From contig NW_027018027.1 of assembly GCF_032854445.1 (NCBI RefSeq), forward strand, positions 49,310 through 113,309: a stretch of DNA of 64,000 bases. Reading direction: 5' to 3'. A program made the translations under genes and the position numbers. Below are positions 35,545-49,236 of this stretch, piece after piece (the stretch's first letter is position 1; every line of letters starts with the position of its first letter). This stretch comes from Liolophura sinensis (taxonomy: Eukaryota; Mollusca; Polyplacophora; Chitonida; Chitonidae). The notes beneath the pieces were generated by a model. The model was not told the DNA's origin, ran no database searches, and saw only the letters and a list, made by a program, of their open reading frames with translations.

Positions 35545-38500
35545 GTGCCCAGCAACGGCTCTTACTCCATGGAAACCAGGGAAATTTGCAATTTTTCAAC
35601 AGTTGCCGATGCCTGGCTCAATTCCGCATCTTTTGTCACCTTATTAATGTGGGTCTGTGGTCAGTTGTACTTTTTACAGCAGACTGTATCAAGTACCTTG
35701 TGTTTTTTATGTACAAATGGTGTGGTTTTTCTACACGTAGATAAAGACATTGAGATTGTCTTGGACTTAGAAGTAAGACAATTGCTGGGTGAGTTAAATG
35801 CGCCTGGAGAACAGATTTGAGGTCTTCTGGGCTACCGAAGGGCACATAACTTATAGTCAAAAGTTGAATATAGTAATGACCAGTCGCGATGGTACATAGT
35901 ACAGTGCAGCCGATTTCAATTAACAAAAAGACCAGGCAAAAATGCAAAAGTGGAAAAACTGTTCCAGTGCTGCTGGTAAGAGGCTAATCCGACGTATTTT
36001 GTGACGAAAAATCGAATGGTGCAAACCGCGTTGCTCTCCGACCAATACTTTTGGCTGTAGCGACAATTGAATGATCATTGATGTCATAATCACGTGCCCA
36101 GCAACGGCTCTTACTCCATGGAAACCAGGGAAATTTGCAATTTGTCAACAGCTGCCGATGCCTGGCTCAATTCCGCTTCTTTTGGCACCTTATTAATGTG
36201 GGCCTGTGATCAGTTGTACTTTTTACAGCAGACTGTATCAAGTACCTTGTGTTTTTTATGTGCAAATGGTGTGGTTTTTCTACACGTAGATAAAGACATT
36301 GAGATTGTCTTGGACTTAGAAGTAAGACAATTGCTGGGTGAGTTAAATGGGCTTAGCAGAAAGATTTGACGTCTTCTGGGCTACCGAAGGGCACATAACT
36401 TATAGTCAAAAGTTGAATATAGTAATAACCAGTCGCGATGGTACATAGTACAGTGTAGCCGATTTCAATTAACAAAAAGACCAGGCAAAAATGCAAAAGT
36501 GGAAAAACTTGTCCAGTGCTGCTGGTAAGAGGCTATTCCGACGTATTTTGTGACGAAAAATCGAATGGTGCAAACCGCGTTGCTCTCCGACCAATACTTT
36601 TGGCTGTAGCGACAATTGAATGATCATTGATGTCATAATCACGTGCCCAGCAACGGCTCTTACTCCATGGAAACCATGGAAATTTGCAATTTTTCAACTG
36701 CTGCCGATGCCTGGCTCAATTCCGCATCTTTTGGCACCTTATTAATGTGGGTCTGTGGTCAGTTGTACTTTTTACAGCAGACTGTATCAAGTACCTTGTG
36801 TTTTTATGTACAAATGGTGTGGTTTTCTACACGTAGATAAAGACATTGAGATTGTCTTGGACTTAGAAGTAAGACAATTGCTGGGTGAGTTAAATGCGCC
36901 TAGAGAACAGATTTGAGGTCTTCTGGGCTACCGAAGGGCACATAACTTATAGTCAAAAGTTGAATATAGTAATGACCAGTCGCGATGGTACATAGTACAG
37001 TGCAGCCGATTTCAACAAACAAAAAGACCAAGCAAAAATGCAAAAGTGGAAAAACTGTTCCAGTGCTGCTGGTAAGAGGCTAATCCGACGTATTTTGTGA
37101 CGAAAAATCGAATGGTGCAAACCGCGTTGCTCTCCGACCAATACTTTTGGCTGTAGCGACAATTGAATGATCATTGATGTCATAATCACGTGCCCAGCAA
37201 CGGCTCTTACTCCATGGAAACCAGGGAAATTTGCAATTTGTCAACAGCTGCCGATGCCTGGCTCAATTCCGCTTCTTTTGGCACCTTATTAATGTGGGCC
37301 TGTGATCAGTTGTACTTTTTACAGCAGACTGTATCAAGTACGTTGTGTTTTTTATGTGCAAATGGTGTGGTTTTTCTACACGTAGATAAAGACATTGAGA
37401 TTGTCTTGGACTTAGAAGTAAGACAATTGCTGGGTGAGTTAAATGGGCTTAGCCCAAAGATTTGACGTCTTCTGGGCTACCGAAGGGCACATAACTTATA
37501 GTCAAAAGTTGAATATAGTAATAACCAGTCGCGATGGTACATAGTACAGTGTAGCCGATTTCAATTAACAAAAAGACCAGGCAAAAATGCAAAAGTGGAA
37601 AAACTGTTCCAGTGCTGCTGGTAAGAGGCTAATCCGACGTATTTTGTGACGAGAAATCGAATGGTGCAAACCGCGTTGCTCTCCGACCAATACTTTTGGC
37701 TGTAGCGACAATTGAATGATCATTGATGTCATAATCACGTGCCCAGCAACGGCTCTTACTCCATGGAAACAAGGGAAATTTGCAATTTTTCAACAGTTGC
37801 CGATGCCTGGCTCAATTCCGCATCTTTTGGCACCTTATTAATGTTGGTCTGTGGTCAGTTGTACTTTTTACAGCAGACTGTATCAAGTACCTTGTGTTTT
37901 TTATGTACAAATGGTGTGGTTTTTCTACAAGTAGATAAAGACATTGAGATTGTCTTGGACTTAGAAGTAAGACAATTGCTGGGTGAGTTAAATGCGCCTA
38001 GAGAACAGATTTGAGGTCTTCTGGGCTACCGAAGGGCACATAACTTATAGTCAAAAGTTGAATATAGTAACGACCAGTCGCGATGGTACATAGTACAGTG
38101 CAGCCGATTTCAATTAACAAAAAGACCAGGCAAAAATGCAAAAGTGGAAAAACTGTTCCAGTGCTGCTGGTAAGAGGCTAATCCGACGTATTTTGTGACG
38201 AGAAATCGAATGGTGCAAACCGCGTTGCTCTCCGACCAATACTTTTGGCTGTAGCGACAATTGAATGATCATTGATGTCATAATCACGTGCCCAGCAACG
38301 GCTCTTACTCCATGGAAACCAGGGAAATTTGCAATTTTTCAACTGCTGCCGATGCCTGGCTCAATTCCGCTTCTTTTGGCACCTTATTAATGTGGGCCTG
38401 TGATCAGTTGTACTTTTTACAGCAGACTGTATCAAGTACCTTGTGTTTTTTATGTGCAAATGGTGTGGTTTTTCTACACGTAGATAAAGACATTGAGATT

Positions 38501-41500
38501 GTCTTGGACTTAGAAGTAAGACAATTGCTGGGTGAGTTAAATGGGCTTACCCCAAACATTTGACGTCTTCTGGGCTACCGAAGGGCACATAACTTATAGT
38601 CAAAAGTTGAATATAGTAATAACCAGTCGCGATGGTACATAGTACAGTGTAGCCGAGTTCAATTAACAAAAAGACCAGGCAAAAATGCAAAAGTGGAAAA
38701 ACTGTTCCAGTGCTGCTGGTAAGAGGCTAATCCGACGTATTTTGTGACGAGAAATCGAATGGTGCAAACCGCGTTGCTCTCCGACCAATACTTTTGGCTG
38801 TAGCGACAATTGAATGATCATTGATGTCATAATCACGTGCCCAGCAACGGCTCTTACTTCAACAGTTGCCGATGCCTGGCTCAATTCCGCATCTTTTGGC
38901 ACCTTATTAATGTGGGTCTGTGGTCAGTTGTACTTTTTACAGCAGACTGTATCAAGTACCTTGTGTTTTTTATGTACAAATGGTGTGGTTTTTCTACACG
39001 TAGATAAAGACATTGAGATTGTCTTGGACTTAGAAGTAAGACAATTGCTGGGTGAGTTAAATGCGCCTAGAGAACAGATTTCAGGTCTTCTGGGCTACCG
39101 AAGGGCACATAACTTATAGTCAAAAGTTAAATATAGTAATGACCACTGGCGATGGTACATAGTACAGTGTAGCCGATTTCAATTAACAAAAAGACCAGGC
39201 AAAAATGCAAAAGTGGAAAAACTTGTCCAGTGCTGCTGGTAAGAGGCTATTCCGACGTATTTTGTGACGAAAAATCGAATGGTGCAAACCGCGTTGCTCT
39301 CCGACCAATACTTTTGGCTGTAGCGACAATTGAATGATCATTGATGTCATAATCACGTGCCCAGCAACGGCTCTTACTCCATGGAAACCATGGAAATTTG
39401 CAATTTTTCAACTGCAGCCGATGCCTGGCTCAATTCCGCATCTTTTGGCACCTTATTAATGTGGGTCTGTGGTCAGTTGTACTTTTTACAGCAGACTGTA
39501 TCAAGTACCTTGTGTTTTTATGTACAAATGGTGTGGTTTTTCTACACGTAGATAAAGACATTGAGATTGTCTTGGACTTAGAAGTAAGACAACTGCTGGG
39601 TGAGTTAAATGCGCCTAGAGAACAGATTTGAGGTCTTCTGGGCTACCGAAGGGCACATAACTTATAGTCAAAAGTTGAATATAGTAATGACCAGTCGCGA
39701 TGGTACATAGTACAGTGCAGCCGATTTCAACTAACAAAAAGACCAGGCAAAAATGCAAAAGTGGAAAAACTGTTCCAGTGCTGCTGGTAAGAAGCTAATC
39801 CGACGTATTTTGTGACGAAAAATCGAATGGTGCAAACCGCGTTGCTCTCCGACCAATACTTTTGGCTGTAGCGACAATTGAATGATCATTGATGTCATAA
39901 TCACGTGCCCAGCAACGGCTCTTACTCCATGGAAACCAGGGAAATTTGCAATTTGTCAACAGCTGCCGATGCCTGGCTCAATTCCGCTTCTTTTGGCACC
40001 TTATTAATGTGGGCCTGTGATCAGTTGTACTTTTTACAGCAGACTGTATCAAGTACCTTGTGTTTTTTATGTGCAAATGGTGTGGTTTTTCTACACGTAG
40101 ATAAAGACATTGAGATTGTCTTGGACTTAGAAGTAAGACAATTGCTGGGTGAGTTAAATGGGCTTAGCCCAAAGATTTGACGTCTTCTGGGCTACCGAAG
40201 GGCACATAACTTATAGTCAAAAGTTGAATATAGTAATAACCAGTCACGATAGTACATAGTACAGTGCAGCCGATTTCAATTAACAAAAAGACCAGGCAAA
40301 AATGCAAAAGTGGAAAAACTGTTCCAGTGCTGCTGGTAAGAGGCTAATCCGACGTATTTCGTGACGAGAAATCGAATGGAGCAAACCGCGTTGCTCTCCG
40401 ACCAATACTTTTGGCTGTAGCGACAATTGAATGATCATTGATGTCATAATCACGTGCCCAGCAACGGCTCTTACTCCATGGAAACAAGGGAAATTTGCAA
40501 TTTTTCAACAGTTGCCGATGGCTGGCTCAATTCCGCTTCTTTTGGCACCTTATTAATGTTGGTCTGTGGTCAGTTGTACTTTTTACAGCAGACTGTATCA
40601 AGTACCTTGTGTTTTTTATGTACAAATGGTGTGGTTTTTCTACAAGTAGATAAAGACATTGAGATTGTCTTGGACTTAGAAGTAAGACAATTGTTGGGTG
40701 AGTTAAATGCGCCTAGAGAACAGATTTGATGTCTTCTGGGCTACCGAAGGGCACATAACTTATAGTCAAAAGTTGAATATAGTAACGACCAGTCGCGATG
40801 GTACATAGTACAGTGCAGCCGATTTCAATTAACAAAAAGACCAAGCAAAAATGCAAAAGTGGAAAAACTGTTCCAGTGCTGCTGGTAAGAGGCTAATCCG
40901 ACGTATTTTGTGACGAGATATCGAATGGTGCAAACCGCGTTGCTCTCCGACCAATACTTTTGGCTGTAGCGACAATTGAATGATCATTGATGTCATAATC
41001 ACGTGCCCAGCAACGGCTCTTACTCCATGGAAACCAGGGAAATTTGCAATTTTTCAACTGCTGCCGATGCCTGGCTCAATTCCGCTTCTTTTGGCACCTT
41101 ATTAATGTGGGCCTGTGATCAGTTGTACTTTTTACAGCAGACTGTATCAAGTACCTTATGTTTTTTATGTGCAAATGGTGTGGTTTTTCTACACGTAGAT
41201 AAAGACATTGAGATTGTCTTGGACTTAGAAGTAAGACAATTGCTGGGTGAGTTAAATGGGCTTAGCCCGAACATTTGACGTCTTCTGGGCTACCGAAGGG
41301 CACATAACTTATAGTCAAAAGTTGAATATAGTAATAACCAGTCGCGATGGTACATAGTACAGTGTAGCCGAGTTCAATTAACAAAAAGACCATTCAAAAA
41401 TGCAAAAGTGGAAAAACTGTTCCAGTGCTGCTGGTAAGAGGCTAATCCGACGTATTTTGTGACGAGAAATCGAATGGTGCAAACCGCGTTGCTCTCCGAC

Positions 41501-41551
41501 CAATACTTTTGGCTGTAGCGACAATTGAATGATCATTGATGTCATAATCAC
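35545..41551. repeat. Higher-order block, copy 3 (shortened)
   Basis: The monomers at 35545, 36094, 36643, 37190, 37739, 38288, 38837, 39357, 39905, 40454 and 41003 follow the order of copy 2, but the A-B pair equivalent to 28988 and 29537 is absent. From the diagnostic monomer to the 29-bp-deletion monomer there are seven, eight and six monomer steps in copies 1, 2 and 3, so copy number changed in single or double monomer steps. The 36643 monomer has lost one further T (GGTTTTCTACAC) in addition to the short T tract. The end of the block merges into the 4,940-bp duplication. Confidence 0.75.
38837..39356. repeat. B monomer with 29-bp deletion, third copy
   Basis: It has the same join and context as the two earlier copies. 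Its private change is ACCACTGGCGATGG at about 39142, where the others read ACCAGTGGCG. It is followed, as in the other two, by a monomer with ACCATGGAAATT and the shortened T tract. The nine-monomer duplication starts at 39357, just beyond this monomer, which explains why there is no fourth copy. Confidence 0.9.
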
Positions 41552-44296
41552 GTGCCCAGCAACGGCTCTTACTCCATGGAAACCAGGGAAATTTGCAATT
41601 TTTCAACAGTTGCCGATGCCTGGCTCAATTCCGCATCTTTTGGCACCTTATTAATGTGGGTCTGTGGTCAGTTGTACTTTTTACAGCAGACTGTATCAAG
41701 TACCTTGTGTTTTTTATGTACAAATGGTGTGGTTTTTCTACACGTAGATAAAGACATTGAGATTGTCTTGGACTTAGAAGTAAGACAATTGCTGGGTGAG
41801 TTAAATGCGCCTAGAGAACAGATTTGAGGTCTTCTGGGCTACCGAAGGGCACATAACTTATAGTCAAAAGTTGAATATAGTAATGACCAGTCGCGATGGT
41901 ACATAGTACAGTGCAGCCGATTTCAATTAACAAAAAGACCAGGCAAAAATGCAAAAGTGGAAAAACTGTTCCAGTGCTGCTGGTAAGAGGCTAATCCGAC
42001 GTATTTTCTGACGAAAAATCGAATGGTGCAAACCGCGTTGCTCTCCGACCAATACTTTTGGCTGTAGCGACAATTGAATGATCATTGATGTCATAATCAC
42101 GTGCCCAGCAACGGCTCTTACTCCATGGAAACCAGGGAAATTTGCAATTTTTCAACTGCTGCCGATGCCTGGCTCAATTCCGCTTCTTTTGGCACCTTAT
42201 TAATGTGGGCCTGTGATCAGTTGTACTTTTTACAGCAGACTGTATCAAGTACCTTGTGTTTTTTATGTGCAAATGGTGTGGTTTTTCTACACGTAGATAA
42301 AGACATTGAGATTGTCTTGGACTTAGAAGTAAGACAATTGCTGGGTGAGTTAAATGGGCTTAGCCCAAAGATTTGAGGTCTTCTGGGCTACCGAAGGGCA
42401 CATAACTTATAGTCAAAAGTTGAATACAGTAATAACCAGTCGCGATGGTACATAGTACAGTGTAGCCGACTTCAATTAACAAAAAGACCAGGTAAAAATG
42501 CAAAGGTGGATAAACTGTTCCAGTGCTGCTGGTAAGAGGCTAATCCGACGTATTTTCTGACGAGAAATCGAATGGTGCAAACCGCGTTGCTCTCCGACCA
42601 ATACTTTTGGCTGTAGCGACAATTGAATGATCATTGATGTCATAATCACGTGCCCAGCAACGGCTCTTACTCCATGGAAACCAGGGAAATTTGCAATTTT
42701 TCAACAGCTGCCGATGCCTGGCTCAATTCCGCATCTTTTGGCACCTTATTAATGTGGGCCTGTGGTCAGTTGTACTTTTTACAGCAGACTGTATCAAGTA
42801 AATTGTGTTTTTTATGTACAAATGGTGTGGTTTTTCTACAAGTAGATAAAGACATTGAGATTGTCTTGGACTTAGAAGTAAGACAATTGCTGGGTGAGTT
42901 AAATGCGCCTAGAGAACAGATTTGAGGTCTTCTGGGCTACCGAAGGGCACATAACTTATAGTCAAAAGTTGAATATAGTAACGACCAGTCGCGATGGTAC
43001 ATAGTACAGTGCAGCCGATTTCAATTAACAAAAAGACCAGGCAAAAATGCAAAAGTGGAAAAACTGTTCCAGTGCTGCTGGTAAGAGGCTAATCCGACGT
43101 ATTTTGTGACGAGAAATCGAATGGTGCAAACCGCGTTGCTCTCCGACCAATACTTTTGGCTGTAGCGACAATTGAATGATCATTGATGTCATAATCACGT
43201 GCCCAGCAACGGCTCTTACTCCATGGAAACCAGGGAAATTTGCAATTTTTCAACTGCTGCCGATGCCTGGCTCAATTCCGCTTCTTTTGGCACCTTATTA
43301 ATGTGGGCCTGTGATCAGTTGTACTTTTTACAGCAGACTGTATCAAGTACCTTGTGTTTTTTATGTGCAAATGGTGTGGTTTTTCTACACGTAGATAAAG
43401 ACATTGAGATTGTCTTGGACTTAGAAGTAAGACAATTGCTGGGTGAGTTAAATGGGCTTAGCCCAAAGATTTGACGTCTTCTGGGCTACCGAAGGGCACA
43501 TAACTTATAGTCAAAAGTTGAATATAGTAATAACCAGTCGCGATGGTACATAGTACAGTGTAGCCGAGTTCAATTAACAAAAAGACCAGGCAAAAATGCA
43601 AAAGTGGAAAAACTGTTCCAGTGCTGCTGGTAAGAGGCTAATCCCACGTATTTTGTGACGAGAAATCGAATGGTGCAAACCGCGTTGCTCTCCGACCAAT
43701 ACTTTTGGCTGTAGCGACAATTGAATGATCATTGATGTCATAATCACGTGCCCAGCAACGGCTCTTACTCCATGGAAACCAGGGAAATTTGCAATTTTTC
43801 AACAGTTGCCGATGCCTGGCTCAATTCCGCATCTTTTGGCACCTTATTAATGTGGGTCTGTGGTCAGTTGTACTTTTTACAGCAGACTGTATCAAGTACC
43901 TTGTGTTTTTTATGTACAAATGGTGTGGTTTTTCTACAAGTAGATAAAGACATTGAGATTGTCTTGGACTTAGAAGTAAGACAATTGCTGGGTGAGTTAA
44001 ATGCGCCTAGAGAACAGATTTCAGGTCTTCTGGGCTACCGAAGGGCACATAACTTATAGTCAAAAGTTGAATATAGTAACGACCAGTCGCGATGGTACAT
44101 AGTACAGTGCAGCCGATTTCAATTAACAAAAAGACCAGGCAAAAATGCAAAAGTGGAAAAACTGTTCCAGTGCTGCTGGTAAGAGGCTAATCCGACGTAT
44201 TTTGTCACGAGATATCGAATGGTGCAAACCGCGTTGCTCTCCGACCAATACTTTTGGCTGTAGCGACAATTGAATGATCATTGATGTCATAATCAC
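39357..44296. repeat. Nine-monomer tandem duplication, left copy (4,940 bp)
   Basis: Nine monomers starting at 39357 recur at 44297 with a constant offset of 4,940 bp. Private marks found only in this pair are CAGTCACGATAGTACATAG (40239 and 45181), AAAGACCATTCAAAAATG (41386 and 46326), TTGAATACAGTAATAACC (42420 and 47360), CAAAGGTGGATAAACTG (42502 and 47442) and CTAATCCCACG (43638 and 48578). Few differences are visible: GATGGCTGG (40519), ACCTTATG (41155), AGTAAATTGTG (42798) and TTTGAGG against TTTCAGG (41824). It looks like the youngest large duplication here. Confidence 0.88.
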
Positions 44297-47200
44297 GTGC
44301 CCAGCAACGGCTCTTACTCCATGGAAACCATGGAAATTTGCAATTTTTCAACTGCAGCCGATGCCTGGCTCAATTCCGCATCTTTTGGCACCTTATTAAT
44401 GTGGGTCTGTGGTCAGTTGTACTTTTTACAGCAGACTGTATCAAGTACCTTGTGTTTTTATGTACAAATGGTGTGGTTTTTCTACACGTAGATAAAGACA
44501 TTGAGATTGTCTTGGACTTAGAAGTAAGACAACTGCTGGGTGAGTTAAATGCGCCTAGAGAACAGATTTGAGGTCTTCTGGGCTACCGAAGGGCACATAA
44601 CTTATAGTCAAAAGTTGAATATAGTAATGACCAGTCGCGATGGTACATAGTACAGTGCAGCCGATTTCAACTAACAAAAAGACCAGGCAAAAATGCAAAA
44701 GTGGAAAAACTGTTCCAGTGCTGCTGGTAAGAGGCTAATCCGACGTATTTTGTGACGAAAAATCGAATGGTGCAAACCGCGTTGCTCTCCGACCAATACT
44801 TTTGGCTGTAGCGACAATTGAATGATCATTGATGTCATAATCACGTGCCCAGCAACGGCTCTTACTCCATGGAAACCAGGGAAATTTGCAATTTGTCAAC
44901 AGCTGCCGATGCCTGGCTCAATTCCGCTTCTTTTGGCACCTTATTAATGTGGGCCTGTGATCAGTTGTACTTTTTACAGCAGACTGTATCAAGTACCTTG
45001 TGTTTTTTATGTGCAAATGGTGTGGTTTTTCTACACGTAGATAAAGACATTGAGATTGTCTTGGACTTAGAAGTAAGACAATTGCTGGGTGAGTTAAATG
45101 GGCTTAGCCCAAAGATTTGACGTCTTCTGGGCTACCGAAGGGCACATAACTTATAGTCAAAAGTTGAATATAGTAATAACCAGTCACGATAGTACATAGT
45201 ACAGTGCAGCCGATTTCAATTAACAAAAAGACCAGGCAAAAATGCAAAAGTGGAAAAACTGTTCCAGTGCTGCTGGTAAGAGGCTAATCCGACGTATTTC
45301 GTGACGAGAAATCGAATGGAGCAAACCGCGTTGCTCTCCGACCAATACTTTTGGCTGTAGCGACAATTGAATGATCATTGATGTCATAATCACGTGCCCA
45401 GCAACGGCTCTTACTCCATGGAAACAAGGGAAATTTGCAATTTTTCAACAGTTGCCGATGCCTGGCTCAATTCCGCTTCTTTTGGCACCTTATTAATGTT
45501 GGTCTGTGGTCAGTTGTACTTTTTACAGCAGACTGTATCAAGTACCTTGTGTTTTTTATGTACAAATGGTGTGGTTTTTCTACAAGTAGATAAAGACATT
45601 GAGATTGTCTTGGACTTAGAAGTAAGACAATTGTTGGGTGAGTTAAATGCGCCTAGAGAACAGATTTGATGTCTTCTGGGCTACCGAAGGGCACATAACT
45701 TATAGTCAAAAGTTGAATATAGTAACGACCAGTCGCGATGGTACATAGTACAGTGCAGCCGATTTCAATTAACAAAAAGACCAAGCAAAAATGCAAAAGT
45801 GGAAAAACTGTTCCAGTGCTGCTGGTAAGAGGCTAATCCGACGTATTTTGTGACGAGATATCGAATGGTGCAAACCGCGTTGCTCTCCGACCAATACTTT
45901 TGGCTGTAGCGACAATTGAATGATCATTGATGTCATAATCACGTGCCCAGCAACGGCTCTTACTCCATGGAAACCAGGGAAATTTGCAATTTTTCAACTG
46001 CTGCCGATGCCTGGCTCAATTCCGCTTCTTTTGGCACCTTATTAATGTGGGCCTGTGATCAGTTGTACTTTTTACAGCAGACTGTATCAAGTACCTTGTG
46101 TTTTTTATGTGCAAATGGTGTGGTTTTTCTACACGTAGATAAAGACATTGAGATTGTCTTGGACTTAGAAGTAAGACAATTGCTGGGTGAGTTAAATGGG
46201 CTTAGCCCGAACATTTGACGTCTTCTGGGCTACCGAAGGGCACATAACTTATAGTCAAAAGTTGAATATAGTAATAACCAGTCGCGATGGTACATAGTAC
46301 AGTGTAGCCGAGTTCAATTAACAAAAAGACCATTCAAAAATGCAAAAGTGGAAAAACTGTTCCAGTGCTGCTGGTAAGAGGCTAATCCGACGTATTTTGT
46401 GACGAGAAATCGAATGGTGCAAACCGCGTTGCTCTCCGACCAATACTTTTGGCTGTAGCGACAATTGAATGATCATTGATGTCATAATCACGTGCCCAGC
46501 AACGGCTCTTACTCCATGGAAACCAGGGAAATTTGCAATTTTTCAACAGTTGCCGATGCCTGGCTCAATTCCGCATCTTTTGGCACCTTATTAATGTGGG
46601 TCTGTGGTCAGTTGTACTTTTTACAGCAGACTGTATCAAGTACCTTGTGTTTTTTATGTACAAATGGTGTGGTTTTTCTACACGTAGATAAAGACATTGA
46701 GATTGTCTTGGACTTAGAAGTAAGACAATTGCTGGGTGAGTTAAATGCGCCTAGAGAACAGATTTCAGGTCTTCTGGGCTACCGAAGGGCACATAACTTA
46801 TAGTCAAAAGTTGAATATAGTAATGACCAGTCGCGATGGTACATAGTACAGTGCAGCCGATTTCAATTAACAAAAAGACCAGGCAAAAATGCAAAAGTGG
46901 AAAAACTGTTCCAGTGCTGCTGGTAAGAGGCTAATCCGACGTATTTTCTGACGAAAAATCGAATGGTGCAAACCGCGTTGCTCTCCGACCAATACTTTTG
47001 GCTGTAGCGACAATTGAATGATCATTGATGTCATAATCACGTGCCCAGCAACGGCTCTTACTCCATGGAAACCAGGGAAATTTGCAATTTTTCAACTGCT
47101 GCCGATGCCTGGCTCAATTCCGCTTCTTTTGGCACCTTATTAATGTGGGCCTGTGATCAGTTGTACTTTTTACAGCAGACTGTATCAAGTACCTTGTGTT

Positions 47201-49236
47201 TTTTATGTGCAAATGGTGTGGTTTTTCTACACGTAGATAAAGACATTGAGATTGTCTTGGACTTAGAAGTAAGACAATTGCTGGGTGAGTTAAATGGGCT
47301 TAGCCCAAAGATTTGAGGTCTTCTGGGCTACCGAAGGGCACATAACTTATAGTCAAAAGTTGAATACAGTAATAACCAGTCGCGATGGTACATAGTACAG
47401 TGTAGCCGACTTCAATTAACAAAAAGACCAGGTAAAAATGCAAAGGTGGATAAACTGTTCCAGTGCTGCTGGTAAGAGGCTAATCCGACGTATTTTCTGA
47501 CGAGAAATCGAATGGTGCAAACCGCGTTGCTCTCCGACCAATACTTTTGGCTGTAGCGACAATTGAATGATCATTGATGTCATAATCACGTGCCCAGCAA
47601 CGGCTCTTACTCCATGGAAACCAGGGAAATTTGCAATTTTTCAACAGCTGCCGATGCCTGGCTCAATTCCGCATCTTTTGGCACCTTATTAATGTGGGCC
47701 TGTGGTCAGTTGTACTTTTTACAGCAGACTGTATCAAGTACCTTGTGTTTTTTATGTACAAATGGTGTGGTTTTTCTACAAGTAGATAAAGACATTGAGA
47801 TTGTCTTGGACTTAGAAGTAAGACAATTGCTGGGTGAGTTAAATGCGCCTAGAGAACAGATTTGAGGTCTTCTGGGCTACCGAAGGGCACATAACTTATA
47901 GTCAAAAGTTGAATATAGTAACGACCAGTCGCGATGGTACATAGTACAGTGCAGCCGATTTCAATTAACAAAAAGACCAGGCAAAAATGCAAAAGTGGAA
48001 AAACTGTTCCAGTGCTGCTGGTAAGAGGCTAATCCGACGTATTTTGTGACGAGAAATCGAATGGTGCAAACCGCGTTGCTCTCCGACCAATACTTTTGGC
48101 TGTAGCGACAATTGAATGATCATTGATGTCATAATCACGTGCCCAGCAACGGCTCTTACTCCATGGAAACCAGGGAAATTTGCAATTTTTCAACTGCTGC
48201 CGATGCCTGGCTCAATTCCGCTTCTTTTGGCACCTTATTAATGTGGGCCTGTGATCAGTTGTACTTTTTACAGCAGACTGTATCAAGTACCTTGTGTTTT
48301 TTATGTGCAAATGGTGTGGTTTTTCTACACGTAGATAAAGACATTGAGATTGTCTTGGACTTAGAAGTAAGACAATTGCTGGGTGAGTTAAATGGGCTTA
48401 GCCCAAAGATTTGACGTCTTCTGGGCTACCGAAGGGCACATAACTTATAGTCAAAAGTTGAATATAGTAATAACCAGTCGCGATGGTACATAGTACAGTG
48501 TAGCCGAGTTCAATTAACAAAAAGACCAGGCAAAAATGCAAAAGTGGAAAAACTGTTCCAGTGCTGCTGGTAAGAGGCTAATCCCACGTATTTTGTGACG
48601 AGAAATCGAATGGTGCAAACCGCGTTGCTCTCCGACCAATACTTTTGGCTGTAGCGACAATTGAATGATCATTGATGTCATAATCACGTGCCCAGCAACG
48701 GCTCTTACTCCATGGAAACCAGGGAAATTTGCAATTTTTCAACAGTTGCCGATGCCTGGCTCAATTCCGCATCTTTTGGCACCTTATTAATGTGGGTCTG
48801 TGGTCAGTTGTACTTTTTACAGCAGACTGTATCAAGTACCTTGTGTTTTTTATGTACAAATGGTGTGGTTTTTCTACAAGTAGATAAAGACATTGAGATT
48901 GTCTTGGACTTAGAAGTAAGACAATTGCTGGGTGAGTTAAATGCGCCTAGAGAACAGATTTCAGGTCTTCTGGGCTACCGAAGGGCACATAACTTATAGT
49001 CAAAAGTTGAATATAGTAACGACCAGTCGCGATGGTACATAGTACAGTGCAGCCGATTTCAATTAACAAAAAGACCAGGCAAAAATGCAAAAGTGGAAAA
49101 ACTGTTCCAGTGCTGCTGGTAAGAGGCTAATCCGACGTATTTTGTCACGAGATATCGAATGGTGCAAACCGCGTTGCTCTCCGACCAATACTTTTGGCTG
49201 TAGCGACAATTGAATGATCATTGATGTCATAATCAC
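44297..49236. repeat. Nine-monomer tandem duplication, right copy (4,940 bp)
   Basis: This is the direct right-hand copy of 39357-44296. The seam is flanked on both sides by TTTGTCACGAGATATCG (44202 and 49142), a change not seen elsewhere, so the last monomer tail is duplicated too. After the seam the left end continues into an ETMEICN-type (ACCATGGAAATT) B monomer at 44297, whereas the right end continues into an ordinary A monomer at 49237. The AB phase is thus broken at the left seam (43748/44297, BB) and kept at the right. Confidence 0.88.

Noticed and set aside
44297-49236. Assembly duplication as the sole cause of the nine-monomer repeat
   Set aside because: The two copies differ at several sites (for example 40519, 41155, 42798, 41824), so they are not a verbatim copy. 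An artefact cannot be fully excluded without reads.
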